This document shows, piece by piece, positions 17,336-27,145 of a stretch of 36,395 nt of DNA (position 1 is its first letter; each line of letters begins with the position of its first letter). This DNA is from an uncultured Pelagibacteraceae bacterium. GTDB lineage: Bacteria > Pseudomonadota > Alphaproteobacteria > Pelagibacterales > Pelagibacteraceae. The notes under the pieces were generated by a model that made no database searches, was not told the DNA's origin, and worked only from the letters and a program-made list of their open reading frames with translations. The DNA is taken from NCBI GenBank assembly GCA_902591415.1, contig CACJAU010000005.1:1-36395 (forward strand), in the 5' to 3' direction. The position numbers were made by a program, and so were the translations under genes.

Positions 17336-18574
17336 ATGAAAAATAAATTTTTATTAGAAATGCAGGATCGAGGATATTTAAGTCAATGCACAGATATAAA
17401 TAAACTTGAGGATGTCTGTAACAGGGGATCTATATCTGGATATATTGGTTTTGATTGTACTGCAAGAAGTCTACACGTAGGAAGTTTACTTCAAATAATG
17501 ATTTTAAAATTAATGCAAAAACATGGCCATCGACCTATAATTCTTTTGGGTGGTGGAACCACATTAATTGGTGATCCATCTGGAAAAGACACTACTAGAA
17601 AAATACTTGAACAAAAAACAATTAAAAAAAATATTGAAAGTATTAAAAAAGTTTTTAAAAAGATCTTAGATACATCTAATAAAAAAACTTTACCAATTTT
17701 TGTGAATAATGCAGATTGGTTAACAAAATTGAATTATATTCAATTTTTAAGAGATGTAGGAAGCCATTTTACAATTAATAAAATGCTTACTTTTGATAGT
17801 GTAAAATTAAGATTAGAGAGAGAACAATCTTTAAGCTACATGGAATTCAATTATATGATTTTGCAGGCTTACGATTTTTTTCAATTATTTAAAAATAAGA
17901 AATGCATTCTTCAAATTGGTGGATCTGATCAGTGGGGCAATATTGTTAATGGCGTAGAATTAATAAGAAGAATGCTGCAAAAAGATTCTTACGGCTTAAC
18001 TTCGCCATTAATTACTTTAGCTTCAGGAGCTAAGATGGGTAAAACAGAAAAAGGAGCTATTTGGCTTAATGAGGACATGTTGTCCTCTTACGATTACTGG
18101 CAATTTTGGAGAAATATTGATGACAGAGATGTAGAAAAATTTTTATATTTTTTTACTGAGATTAATATTGCAGAATTAAAAAAGATTTTAGATAAAGAGA
18201 AAAATATTAATAATCTTAAAATTTTGTTAGCAAATGAAGCTACAAAATTACTTCATGGAAATGCTTCAGCAAAAAAGGCAGAGCAAACTGCTAAAGAAAC
18301 ATTTATTAAAGGTGGGCTAGGATCAGATTTACCTGAAATAAAAATTAAGTTAAATGAAATAAAAAAAGGAGTCGATTTATTAAATTTAATTGTAGAAAAT
18401 AATATCTTACCTTCTAAAAGTGAAGCTCGACGAGCAATAATTAATAGAGGAATTAAAATTGATGATTTAGTTATAAATGATGAAAAAAAAGTTTTAGGAT
18501 TAAAAAGTTTTAATAAAAAAAAATTTAAACTCTCTTTTGGAAAGAAAAAACATTATATAATCAAGATTATTTAG
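17336..18574 (+). CDS. tyrS: Tyrosyl-tRNA synthetase
   Basis: Class I aminoacyl-tRNA synthetase charging tRNA-Tyr. It has 412 aa, as expected for the bacterial TyrRS group with a C-terminal S4 RNA-binding domain. The HIGH-equivalent motif is HVGS (47-50), the tyrosine-binding region has YMILQAYDF and GGSDQWGN, and the KMSKS-equivalent is KMGKT (233-237), the variant common in this TyrRS branch. The S4 domain covers about residues 345-405 (LPSKSEARRAIINRGIKID). It is divergent from anmK and overlaps the convergent AsmA-like gene by 8 nt at the 3' end. Confidence 0.97.
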   Translation: MKNKFLLEMQDRGYLSQCTDINKLEDVCNRGSISGYIGFDCTARSLHVGSLLQIMILKLMQKHGHRPIILLGGGTTLIGDPSGKDTTRKILEQKTIKKNIESIKKVFKKILDTSNKKTLPIFVNNADWLTKLNYIQFLRDVGSHFTINKMLTFDSVKLRLEREQSLSYMEFNYMILQAYDFFQLFKNKKCILQIGGSDQWGNIVNGVELIRRMLQKDSYGLTSPLITLASGAKMGKTEKGAIWLNEDMLSSYDYWQFWRNIDDRDVEKFLYFFTEINIAELKKILDKEKNINNLKILLANEATKLLHGNASAKKAEQTAKETFIKGGLGSDLPEIKIKLNEIKKGVDLLNLIVENNILPSKSEARRAIINRGIKIDDLVINDEKKVLGLKSFNKKKFKLSFGKKKHYIIKII

Positions 18575-20735
18575 TTTCTTTATTTTTATCAATAATTTTT
18601 TGAATAAATCTTGGTGTTAAGGTTCTTATAGGATTGATAATTGTTTTTATTTTACCTTTAGGACCTTTCATTTTAAAGCTTACGCCAAATAAACCCTCTC
18701 CTGCTTCTTTAGGAATTACGATATTCCCAATCACTGGTATTTTAGAAATCATTTTATTTAATGTTTTTGCTGGAACTAAGGTTCCTTTTAAACTTGTGAT
18801 ACCATTTTCATCTTGGTAGCCCTCCATCAAAACAGATATACTCGGACCTAAAGCCAATATTTCATTTAATTTTAAAAAATTTTTATTCTTTTCCATATCA
18901 ATTTCTAACACATCAAAAGATAGCCCTTCACCTTCAGCAAGATCGGCTAATCCACCTAAATCAGCCAGAGATAATAATTTTATTACCCCTGGTGCATTAA
19001 TCACTTTAAAATTTTCAATTTTTAGTTTTGAATTTGATTTTGAACCATCTATTACGGAAGTGAAAAGTAACTTTCCTCCTGAAAGTCCATTAAAAAAATT
19101 GTACTCTGTCAATAGAGGTCGGGTAAGATCAGAATAAATCTCTAAATATTTCCTATTAGAATTTTGATCTTTTTTCATTGAAATATCTAGATAATTATTT
19201 CCTCCAAAATCTCCTTTAGATGTTATTTTTACAAATTTACCTTTTTTAATTTCACCTATTAATTTAAAATTTTTAAGTTTTTCCGACATAGGCACCTTTA
19301 TATCGGCAAAATCTATCTCGATTTTATTGTTTATATTTTCAAATTTATTTGTTGTATTCTGGGTATTAAAAAACTTAGGTAAATTAGTTGCATCAAATTT
19401 AGAACCTTTAATTAAGATTGTTTTTTTATTTTGAATATAAAAGTTATTATTTGAAGTTATTATTTCAATTTTTTTAAATGATGAAAATTTATCGTTATTA
19501 AAAATTAAATTATTAACAATAATTTTATCATCACCTTCTTTAAAATTAAATTTATTAATTTTAATCTTATTTTTGTACTTTTCATAATCAAGACTCAAAT
19601 TAGCAATAGCATTTTTTGGTTTTTTATAATTAATTAAATCTAAATTAAATTGTTCTTGATAATCAAATTCTAGTTTTAGATTTAAAATATTATTGATAAG
19701 GTCATTTTTAAAATTAATTTTAAGAAAATTGGAATTATTAAACGAATATTTTCCATCACCGTTAATTGATGTTTTTTTTGGGGAAAATGAAGATTGAAAC
19801 TGTAAATTTTTGAAATAAATTTCTTTTATTTCACCAATAATATTATTTTTCAGTGATTTTGTTAATTTGAATTTACTTTTGTTGAGCTTTCCTGAAATAC
19901 TATAATTATAATCCCTAACTTTATAAGTATCGTCAAAATCTATGTAAAGATTATTATTAAGATCGGCGTCGATTTCCTTGACTGAATCAAAAAACTTATT
20001 TTTTTTAAAAAAACTATAATATTTATTAACAATTTTTTCATTAAAATTAATTTTTGAATTAAAGTTAGAATTTAATTTTAATCCATCATTCAGATTTAAT
20101 TTTATATCACCATCAGAAATTTTGATATCCTCGATGCGTCCAAAAATATTTTTAATTAAAACATCTTTATTATCGGCAAAAAAACTAAAGTTCGTGTTTT
20201 GCAAATTTACACCATTAAATAATTGAGCTTTTAAATTTGATACTTTTCCTTTAGCTATAAACTCTTTTAATAACCCTTCCTTATTTAAAAATATATCGAT
20301 TTCAGAAACTAATTGGCCTTCTCTAATTCTATTATTTAATAAACTTCTAAAATTTGAGGGTTTAATTATAGTAGATAGTTTTTTTAACTGGATGATATCT
20401 AATTCTTTTAAAATAACATTAGTTTTTGTTATTTTTGTCTCTGATTTTAATAAGGATAAAAAATCAACATACACTTTTACACTTTCTGCTGGAACTGTAA
20501 TATTTTTATAAATTATCTTTGGATCACGTGTTTCTAAAAATAAACTTAATTCTTTAGGATTTATTTTGAATGAAATAGTTTTTAATTCTAAATTTATATT
20601 TTTCGATTGGGAAGCTTTATCAATAATCAAATTATTAAATCTTTTTGTTTCAATTCCTATTGTGGATAAAACTGCTATTGAGACTACAATTAAAATAAAT
20701 ATTAATAAAATAAAATTAACTAAAAATTTTTTCAT
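18567..20735 (-). CDS. AsmA/YhdP-like envelope protein, likely lipid transport
   Basis: A 722-aa protein with one N-terminal membrane anchor (about residues 4-25, FLVNFILLIFILIVVSIAVL) and a long periplasmic beta-rich, Asn/Lys-rich body. The C-terminal 180 residues carry the conserved AsmA/YhdP C-terminal pattern: LLSLADLGGLADL, an EGLSF strand, LVPAKTLNKMISKIPVIGNIV and EGLFGVSFKMKGP. AsmA-like proteins of this type (YhdP, TamB relatives) are thought to move phospholipids between inner and outer membrane; the family is assigned by motif, the function by analogy. It starts with a 4-nt overlap with prfB, so it probably shares the mrcA-prfB transcript. Confidence 0.82.
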   Translation of the reverse strand: MKKFLVNFILLIFILIVVSIAVLSTIGIETKRFNNLIIDKASQSKNINLELKTISFKINPKELSLFLETRDPKIIYKNITVPAESVKVYVDFLSLLKSETKITKTNVILKELDIIQLKKLSTIIKPSNFRSLLNNRIREGQLVSEIDIFLNKEGLLKEFIAKGKVSNLKAQLFNGVNLQNTNFSFFADNKDVLIKNIFGRIEDIKISDGDIKLNLNDGLKLNSNFNSKINFNEKIVNKYYSFFKKNKFFDSVKEIDADLNNNLYIDFDDTYKVRDYNYSISGKLNKSKFKLTKSLKNNIIGEIKEIYFKNLQFQSSFSPKKTSINGDGKYSFNNSNFLKINFKNDLINNILNLKLEFDYQEQFNLDLINYKKPKNAIANLSLDYEKYKNKIKINKFNFKEGDDKIIVNNLIFNNDKFSSFKKIEIITSNNNFYIQNKKTILIKGSKFDATNLPKFFNTQNTTNKFENINNKIEIDFADIKVPMSEKLKNFKLIGEIKKGKFVKITSKGDFGGNNYLDISMKKDQNSNRKYLEIYSDLTRPLLTEYNFFNGLSGGKLLFTSVIDGSKSNSKLKIENFKVINAPGVIKLLSLADLGGLADLAEGEGLSFDVLEIDMEKNKNFLKLNEILALGPSISVLMEGYQDENGITSLKGTLVPAKTLNKMISKIPVIGNIVIPKEAGEGLFGVSFKMKGPKGKIKTIINPIRTLTPRFIQKIIDKNKETK

Positions 20736-21824
20736 TTTTTATTTTTTATCCCTTCTTCAATAAATTCATCTATGTTTCCATCTAAAACACTCTTTGGGTT
20801 AGTGCTCTCCATCTTATTTCTCAAATCTTTTACTAATTGATAAGGTTGTAGTACATATGATCTTATTTGATGACCCCATCCTATATCTGTCTTATTTGAT
20901 AGTTCTTTTTGATTTTCTTCCTCTTTCTTTTGTAACTCATGCTCATATAACCTCGCTTTCAACAGTTTGAAGCAAGTTTCTTTATTTTTATGTTGAGATC
21001 TTTCATTTTGACATTGAACTACAATCTTTGTTGGTAAATGAGTAATACGAACTGCACTATCTGTTGTATTAACATGTTGGCCACCTGCTCCACTTGATCT
21101 ATAAGTATCTATTCTTAAATCTTTTTCATCTATCTTAATATTTATGTCATCTTCAACAGCTGGATAAACCCATATACTAGCAAAACTAGTATGTCTTCTT
21201 GCGCCACTATCAAAAGGTGAAATTCGAACAAGTCTATGTACTCCTGACTCTGATTTCATAAGGCCATATAGATAATCTCCTTCGACCTTAATTGTAGAAG
21301 ACTTTATACCCGCTTCTTCACCTTTGTGTTCGCTTATAATTTGATATTTAAATTTTTTTTTATCAAACCACTTTATATACATTCTACGAAGCATATCCGC
21401 CCAATCTTGACTTTCGGTACCACCAGCTCCTGCGTGGATCTCAAGATAAATATCATAACTATCGTTTTCATCAGACAAAAAACAATTAATTTCACTTTTT
21501 TTTATTTCAAGTAAAATTTGATTAATTTTTTTATTGCAGTCTTTAATTGTATCTTCATCATTCTCTTGTGATGCCAAGGTATGTAAATCTTTTAGATTGC
21601 TAACGTCGTCGAGTAATTTTCTGTATGAGTTTAAAATGTCTTCAAAAATTTTTTTTTGTTTTACTGTTTTTTTTACTAAATTTTTATCTTTCCAAAAATT
21701 TTTTTCTAAAGACGTTTTCTCTAATTCTTTTATCTTTATTTCAACTTTTTCTTTATCAAAGATACCCCCTAATATTATTTAAGGATTTTTCTGTAGCAAC
21801 TAATAAAGATTCAAAATTTTCCAT
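20732..21824 (-). CDS. prfB: Peptide chain release factor 2, expressed by programmed +1 frameshift
   Basis: Releases finished proteins at UGA and UAA codons. The gene begins with ATG at 21824, reads 22 codons to CTT (21761-21759), then meets an in-frame TGA (21758-21756); a +1 shift at CTT-T continues into the long frame, giving about 363 aa (E. coli 365). The shift site AGGGGGTATCTTTGA is the classical one, including the internal Shine-Dalgarno-like AGGGGG. Downstream features are intact: SPF motif in RISPFDSGARR, and the catalytic GGQ in GAGGQHVNT. The start overlaps the mrcA stop (TAATG) and the end overlaps the AsmA-like gene. Calling only the downstream frame would truncate the N-terminus. 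Confidence 0.97.
21756..21770 (-). promoter_or_regulatory. prfB programmed frameshift site
   Basis: Minus-strand AGGGGG (21770-21765), then TAT, CTT and TGA (21764-21756). The Shine-Dalgarno-like stretch, slippery CTT-T and stop codon have the same order and spacing as in E. coli prfB, where low RF2 levels let the ribosome pause at UGA and shift +1. This gives autoregulation of RF2. Confidence 0.95.
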
Positions 21825-24184
21825 TAATAAAATTGTCTAAATTTAATTAATTTATCACGACCATTTGTTGAGATTAAGCTATTATTGTTTATAGTGTTAA
21901 TATCTTTCAGTTTTAATGCCTCGATTATAGAATTTTTTTCTCCTAGGGCAGATTTTATTCCTGTATCATAATTTAGTGAAGTCAAATAAATATTTTCAGG
22001 TATTTGAAATTCTTTAAAATCTTCTTTATATAAAGCCTTTTCAACAAAATCTTTAAAAATAGGAAGTGCGGCTTTTGAGCCAGTTTCATATTTCCCTAAA
22101 GTTTTTGGGTTATCGTACCCAATGTAAACGCCTATTACTAAATTCGAGGAAAATCCTATAAACCAAGCATCATAGTTATCGTTAGTAGTTCCTGTTTTTC
22201 CTGCCAAAGGAACTTTTAGAGATTTTAACTTTTTGGCTGTTCCTCTTTGAACTGCTCCTTGTAAAATTGAAGTCATCTGATAAGCAGTTTCTTTGCTAAT
22301 CACTTGATTATTTGTACTTTCTATTATTGGTAATTCAATTTTTTCATTAATAAATTTATCGCACCCTTTACATTTTCTAGTGTCGTTTTGAAAAATTGTT
22401 TTTCCTCTTCTATCTTGTATTCGAGAAATAAGTTTAGGTTCAATTTTTTTTCCACCATTTACAAAAGGTGCGTATGCTGAAGTTAAATTAATTAATGTGG
22501 TCTCTGCAGCACCTAGAGAAACTGATAATAATTCTGGAATTTCATCATAGATATTTAGTTTTTTAGATAAATTTAAAATTTCCTCAAGACCTAAAGTTTT
22601 AGCAATTCGCACGGTCATTAAATTTCTTGAATATTCAATACCTTTTCTTAAAGTAGAAGGTCCGTAGAATTTTTTTCCATAGTTTTCAGGTTTCCAAATT
22701 TTCAAACCAACTCCTTGACTTTCCACAAATGGCGCATCAAGAATTATAGAATTAGGAGCAAATCCTTTTTCTAAAGCAGCTGCATATACAATTGGCTTGA
22801 AAGCAGATCCTGGTTGTCTTTTAGCTTGCGTAACTCTATTAAACTCACTTGTTTTAAAATTAAATCCACCTGCTAGTGCTAAAACATCTCCTGTAAAAGG
22901 ATCAATAATAACAATACCTCCATTAACCCTTGGGTATTGTTTTAATTTCCAAATATTTTTTTCATTTTTGACAAAAAGAATATCACCAATTTTATGAACA
23001 TCTTTGATCAATTTTCCCTTTGGTATTGTCCATTTTATATTTTTTAAATACAAGGTGCCTTTTTTATTGTTTTGGTCTTTATTCATTATTTTAAAATTTA
23101 TTTCATTATCATTTAATGAAATAATTTCTGCGAATTTCCAGTTCAAGGTTGGATCAAGTTTATAAAAATCTATTTTATTTTTCCAATTATTATTTTTAAT
23201 TTTATTTGTAATTGACCCTCGCCAACCATGTCTTCTATCGTAATCTTCAATCCCTTTTCTTAGGGACTTTAGTGCTTGAATTTGATATTCAATATTTAAT
23301 GGAGTTTTAATACTCAATCCTTGTGAATATAATTTTTCAAAACCATAAATATTTTTAACAGTTTTTCTTACTTCTTCTGTATAAGAATTTGCCTCATTTA
23401 CTATTTCAATTTTTCTTTTATTTAATTTTACTTTAGATTTTTTGTATTCAATTAATTCTTTTTTTGAAATAAATTTATTTTCTTTCAAATTATCGAGAAC
23501 CAAATCTCTTCTAAATTTTGCTACCTCTGGATATCTATAAGGATTATATTTACTTGGAGCCTTTGGCAAAGCTGCTAGTAAAGCTGCCTCTGGATAATTA
23601 AGCTCTTTTATCGATTTATTAAAATATTCTAAACTTGCAGCAGCTATTCCATATGTTCCTTGACCTAAATATATTTGATTTAAATATAGTTCTAATATTC
23701 TTTCTTTAGAGTAAGCTCTCTCAATCCGAAAAGCTAAAATTGCTTCTTTAATTTTTCTTTTCATTGACACCTCGTTGGTTAATAAAAAGTTTTTTGCTAC
23801 TTGTTGGGTAATAGTTGATGCACCCTCTAGTCTTTTATTTTGAGTGATATTTTTGATGTTTTTTATGACAGCTCTCAATATTCCTTTAGCATCAATTCCT
23901 GGATGGCTAAAAAAGTTTTTATCTTCAGCAGATAAAAAAGAATTTACAACTTTTTCTGGAATAGACTCGTATGGAATAAATAATCTTTTTTCTAAAGCAT
24001 ATTCCGCTATTAACTTACTATCTTTCGAATAGACTCTGCTTGAGATTGGAGGTTGGTAATTTGACAATTTTTTATAATCAGGCAGGCCTATAGAAAAATA
24101 CCATAAAGTAGAAAATACAAATAATACAATAGCTACGAGAGTTATAATTATGAATTTTAATGAAAAATTAAGAAAATCTAACAT
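21824..24184 (-). CDS. mrcA: Penicillin-binding protein 1A, bifunctional transglycosylase/transpeptidase
   Basis: Class A PBP that polymerises and cross-links peptidoglycan; anchored by an N-terminal membrane helix (about residues 9-29). The GT51 domain has Glu87 in SAEDKNFFSHPGID, GASTITQQVAKNFL and the RIERAYSKERILELYLNQIYLGQGTYG block. The transpeptidase domain has SxxK (Ser460, SAFK), SRN (519-521) and KTGT (663-666). A PBP1a-type OB-like insert lies between the domains. At 786 aa it is of typical length. A CxxC pair occurs at about residues 605-608 (CKGC), unusual in a periplasmic loop. It is divergent from the RNase E gene across 143 bp and leads the operon with prfB. Confidence 0.96.
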   Translation of the reverse strand: MLDFLNFSLKFIIITLVAIVLFVFSTLWYFSIGLPDYKKLSNYQPPISSRVYSKDSKLIAEYALEKRLFIPYESIPEKVVNSFLSAEDKNFFSHPGIDAKGILRAVIKNIKNITQNKRLEGASTITQQVAKNFLLTNEVSMKRKIKEAILAFRIERAYSKERILELYLNQIYLGQGTYGIAAASLEYFNKSIKELNYPEAALLAALPKAPSKYNPYRYPEVAKFRRDLVLDNLKENKFISKKELIEYKKSKVKLNKRKIEIVNEANSYTEEVRKTVKNIYGFEKLYSQGLSIKTPLNIEYQIQALKSLRKGIEDYDRRHGWRGSITNKIKNNNWKNKIDFYKLDPTLNWKFAEIISLNDNEINFKIMNKDQNNKKGTLYLKNIKWTIPKGKLIKDVHKIGDILFVKNEKNIWKLKQYPRVNGGIVIIDPFTGDVLALAGGFNFKTSEFNRVTQAKRQPGSAFKPIVYAAALEKGFAPNSIILDAPFVESQGVGLKIWKPENYGKKFYGPSTLRKGIEYSRNLMTVRIAKTLGLEEILNLSKKLNIYDEIPELLSVSLGAAETTLINLTSAYAPFVNGGKKIEPKLISRIQDRRGKTIFQNDTRKCKGCDKFINEKIELPIIESTNNQVISKETAYQMTSILQGAVQRGTAKKLKSLKVPLAGKTGTTNDNYDAWFIGFSSNLVIGVYIGYDNPKTLGKYETGSKAALPIFKDFVEKALYKEDFKEFQIPENIYLTSLNYDTGIKSALGEKNSIIEALKLKDINTINNNSLISTNGRDKLIKFRQFY

Positions 24185-24327
24185 ATTATTATTTATAATA
24201 ACAATTCTGACTATCTTTAGGCATGATTTGAATATATCGTATATTTATACGTAAAAATGTATAAAATATATTTTATGACAATTTTAAAAATCTCAAACTA
24301 CAAAAATTTAATAGGAATTCAAGCAAA
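24185..24327. promoter_or_regulatory. Divergent promoter region between mrcA and the RNase E gene
   Basis: This 143-bp gap holds no gene. It contains a short inverted repeat CGTAT-ATTT-ATACG (24238-24251) and a perfect 16-bp AT palindrome (24261-24276, ATAAAATATATTTTAT). Both may be chance in DNA this AT rich, but they sit where operators of either gene, or the RNase E leader structure, would be expected. AGGA at 24314-24317 is a weak Shine-Dalgarno for the RNase E gene. Confidence 0.3.
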
Positions 24328-26142
24328 ATGGAAAAAAACTTATATATCGATGCATCGCATCCTAATGAAACTCGTATTGTTCTTAAATCAGATAATTCAA
24401 TTGAAGAATATGAATTTGAAGATAAAAATAATTTAAATTTTAAAAATAATATTTATCTTGCTACGATAAGCAGAGTTGAGCCTTCTTTGCAGGCAGCTTT
24501 TGTTAATTTTGGAAGAGAAAGACACGGTTTTTTAGCTTTTAATGATATTCAGTCTGATTACTATCAGTTACCATCAGATGATAAAGAAAAAATTAGAATA
24601 GCAGAAGAAAAGATTAGGGAGGATTTAAAAGATAAAACAATCGAGTCTAATCAAGATAATCTACAATCTGAAAATGATTTAAATAATAAAGAAGAAAAAA
24701 ATGAAAATAATGAAATTCAAACTGATAAAGAAAATAACAAAAAAGAATATCGTGAAAAAGTAAAATCTTCATTTGGTATTAAAAGATACAAAATTCAAGA
24801 GGTTATAAAACCGGGTCAGGTTATCTTAATTCAGGTAATTAAAGAGGAAAGAGGACAGAAAGGAGCTGCCCTTACAACTTTTATATCTTTAGCTGGGAAA
24901 TATATGGTTTTAATGCCAAATACTCCTAAAGGTGGAGGAATTTCTAGAAAAATTTTTAATTCTTCAGATCGACAAAAAATTAGAAATATTCTTAACGAAA
25001 TCGAAATTCCCAATAGTATGGGTGTTATCGTAAGAACTGCAGGAGCAAATAAAACAAAAAATGAGATAGAAAAAGATTTTCAAAATACTTTGAAAACCTG
25101 GGAAGAGATTAAAGATAAAGCGTTAGACTCTAACGCTCCATCACTTGTTTATGAAGAAGGTGATATTATAAAAAGGACTTTAAGAGATACTTATGACAAT
25201 GATACTAAAAATGTTTATGTAGAAGGCAATGAAGCTTATCAAAAAGCAAAAAAATTTATGAAAGAGTTAATGCCGAAAAATGTTAAAAATATTAAAAAAT
25301 ATAGAGGTAAGATACCCCTTTTTCATGATGCTAAAATAGAAAAAGAACTAAATAATATTTACGAACCAACAGTAAAATTGAAATCAGGTGGTTATTTGGT
25401 AATTAATCCAACGGAAGCATTAGTTTCTATCGATATAAATTCTGGTCAATCCACAAAACAAATTAATATTGAAAAAACAGCTTTAAATACAAATTTAGAG
25501 GCTGCAGAAGAAATAGCGCATCAAATTAAATTAAGAGATCTATCTGGTCTGATAGTAATAGATTTTATTGATATGATGAATTTTTACAATAGAAGAATTG
25601 TCGAAAAGAAAATGAGAGAAAGTATCAGAAAAGATAGAGCTAGAATACAGATTGGAAGGATTAGTAATTTTGGGCTTTTAGAAATGACAAGACAAAGATT
25701 GCGTGAAGGTTCAATAAAATGGGAAACACAATTATCCCTTTCTTCTTATTCACAAAAAATTCTAAAAAAAATTCAACATTTAGTTTTTACTGATAAAGTT
25801 AAAATAATTAATGCGTATATTCCTGAAAAAGCTAAAATTTATATTGAAAAAAACTTATTGGATGAATTAAAATATTTTCAAAAAAAATATTCTTTCGAAG
25901 TTAAAATTTTTTCAAATAATAAATTTATCATACCAGAATATAAAATTGATCTATTGAATAAATCAAAGAAGATTATCAATTCATTCGAAAATATTGACTC
26001 AATAATAGAAATTAAGAAAATTAAAAAGAAAACGGTGAGAGAAAAAAATAAATTATTAACCAAAAATAGAGAAAAAATTAAAAAAACAAAACAAAAAAAA
26101 AAGATTAGAACTCTTTGGGTTAGACGAAAAAAGAAAAATTAA
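24328..26142 (+). CDS. rne: Ribonuclease E/G family endoribonuclease, cysteine-free
   Basis: Single-strand endoribonuclease for mRNA decay and rRNA/tRNA processing. The 604-aa protein has the N-terminal RNase H-like/S1 region, a strongly acidic low-complexity insert within S1 at about residues 82-145, the sensor and DNase I-like catalytic domain with Asp369 (VSIDINSG) and Asp412 (LIVIDFIDM), spaced 43 residues as in E. coli Asp303/Asp346, and a C-terminal Lys/Arg-rich tail. The zinc-link CPxC segment normally after EMSRQRL is missing: the sequence runs [20 protein letters not shown], and there is no cysteine in the whole protein. There is no long degradosome scaffold as in E. coli (1061 aa). 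RNase G is an alternative name; alphaproteobacterial context favours rne. Confidence 0.92.
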   Translation: MEKNLYIDASHPNETRIVLKSDNSIEEYEFEDKNNLNFKNNIYLATISRVEPSLQAAFVNFGRERHGFLAFNDIQSDYYQLPSDDKEKIRIAEEKIREDLKDKTIESNQDNLQSENDLNNKEEKNENNEIQTDKENNKKEYREKVKSSFGIKRYKIQEVIKPGQVILIQVIKEERGQKGAALTTFISLAGKYMVLMPNTPKGGGISRKIFNSSDRQKIRNILNEIEIPNSMGVIVRTAGANKTKNEIEKDFQNTLKTWEEIKDKALDSNAPSLVYEEGDIIKRTLRDTYDNDTKNVYVEGNEAYQKAKKFMKELMPKNVKNIKKYRGKIPLFHDAKIEKELNNIYEPTVKLKSGGYLVINPTEALVSIDINSGQSTKQINIEKTALNTNLEAAEEIAHQIKLRDLSGLIVIDFIDMMNFYNRRIVEKKMRESIRKDRARIQIGRISNFGLLEMTRQRLREGSIKWETQLSLSSYSQKILKKIQHLVFTDKVKIINAYIPEKAKIYIEKNLLDELKYFQKKYSFEVKIFSNNKFIIPEYKIDLLNKSKKIINSFENIDSIIEIKKIKKKTVREKNKLLTKNREKIKKTKQKKKIRTLWVRRKKKN

Positions 26143-26912
26143 ATTAATCCTTTTAATGGAGAACTTGGAGATGCAAATAATTTTTTTGCCATTCTTCCAG
26201 CTAAAAAAGAATTTCTTCCTGAAATTACAGCGTCTTTAAAAGCTTTAGCCATTAAAATCGGTTTTTTTGCATTTGCAATAGCACTATTAATCAAAACACC
26301 ATCACAGCCCATTTCCATAGCGACTGTAGCATCAGATGCTGTTCCAATACCTGCATCTACAATCACTGGAACTTTAGATTGTTTAATAATTAAAGAAATG
26401 TTGACTTTATTTTGTATTCCTAATCCAGAACCAATTGGAGATGCTAAAGGCATGATCGCCGAAGCGCCGTTATCCTCTAATTTTTTTGCTAATAGAGGAT
26501 CATCTGTGCAATAAACCATAACTTTAAAACCTTCTTTAACCAATGTTCTTGTAGATTTAATAGTCTCTAACATGTTTGGATAAAGCGTTTTTTTATCACC
26601 CAAAACTTCTAGTTTTACCAACTTCCACCCTCCCATCTCTCTCGCTAATCTTAAAGTTCTTAATGCTTCGTTTGAATTAAAACAGCCAGCAGTGTTAGGT
26701 AAAAAAATTATTTTTTTTGGATCAAGATAATCTGTTAATATAGGTTTTTTTTTATCCAGTATATTTACCCTTCTAACGGCAACAGTAACCATATCAGCAC
26801 CAGATGCCTTTACGGATTTTGCAGTTTCGGAGAAGTTTTTATATTTTCCAGTGCCAACAATAAGTCTCGATTTGAGAGACCTACCTGCAACTTTAAAAAG
26901 ATCTTTTGTCAT
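26139..26912 (-). CDS. thiG: Thiazole synthase ThiG
   Basis: Builds the thiazole phosphate half of thiamine from deoxyxylulose phosphate, dehydroglycine and ThiS-thiocarboxylate. It has 257 aa with the full TIM-barrel pattern: [11 protein letters not shown] at the N-terminus, the Schiff-base lysine candidate Lys100 in [17 protein letters not shown] phosphate-binding loop, [11 protein letters not shown] and the C-terminal [19 protein letters not shown]. It follows thiS by 1 nt and shares 4 bases of stop with the convergent RNase E gene. No TPP riboswitch precedes the pair. Confidence 0.97.
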   Translation of the reverse strand: MTKDLFKVAGRSLKSRLIVGTGKYKNFSETAKSVKASGADMVTVAVRRVNILDKKKPILTDYLDPKKIIFLPNTAGCFNSNEALRTLRLAREMGGWKLVKLEVLGDKKTLYPNMLETIKSTRTLVKEGFKVMVYCTDDPLLAKKLEDNGASAIMPLASPIGSGLGIQNKVNISLIIKQSKVPVIVDAGIGTASDATVAMEMGCDGVLINSAIANAKKPILMAKAFKDAVISGRNSFLAGRMAKKLFASPSSPLKGLI

Positions 26913-26913
26913 T

Positions 26914-27117
26914 TTATCCCCCGCCTATGAAGTGTACCACTTCAACTTTATCATTATTTTTTAAATATTTTTTCTTATATTTTATTTTTGGGATTATTAT
27001 TCCATTGAGTTCAATTGCAACTTTTTTATTGTTTAATTTATATTTTTTTAAAAGATCTAATATGGAATAATTGGATTTTATAACTATCTTTTTTCCATTT
27101 AATTGTATTTTTGCCAT
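26914..27117 (-). CDS. thiS: ThiS, sulfur carrier for thiazole synthesis
   Basis: A 67-aa ubiquitin-like sulfur carrier ending in the Gly-Gly needed for thiocarboxylation (FIGGG). I chose the ATG at 27117 ([10 protein letters not shown]): it matches the family start, whereas the longer frame beginning at 27183 would add 22 unrelated residues and overlap aroQ. The strand pattern ([32 protein letters not shown]) is typical. It is translated just before thiG. It is divergent from aroQ with only 28 bp between start codons. Confidence 0.92.
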   Translation of the reverse strand: MAKIQLNGKKIVIKSNYSILDLLKKYKLNNKKVAIELNGIIIPKIKYKKKYLKNNDKVEVVHFIGGG

Positions 27118-27145
27118 AATTAAGTTATTCAATGTTGAGAAATTT

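Noticed and set aside
24261-24276. Perfect 16-bp palindrome in the mrcA-rne gap as a strong operator
   Set aside because: It consists only of A and T, and such palindromes are expected by chance in intergenic DNA of this composition; kept only as a low-confidence note.
27071-27145. Extended start of aroQ at 27071
   Set aside because: The added 25 residues are the antisense of thiS; MNKIIILNGPNLNLLG is the standard AroQ start.
26918-27145. TPP riboswitch for thiSG
   Set aside because: There is no room: only 28 bp precede thiS before aroQ starts, and no riboswitch core is visible.
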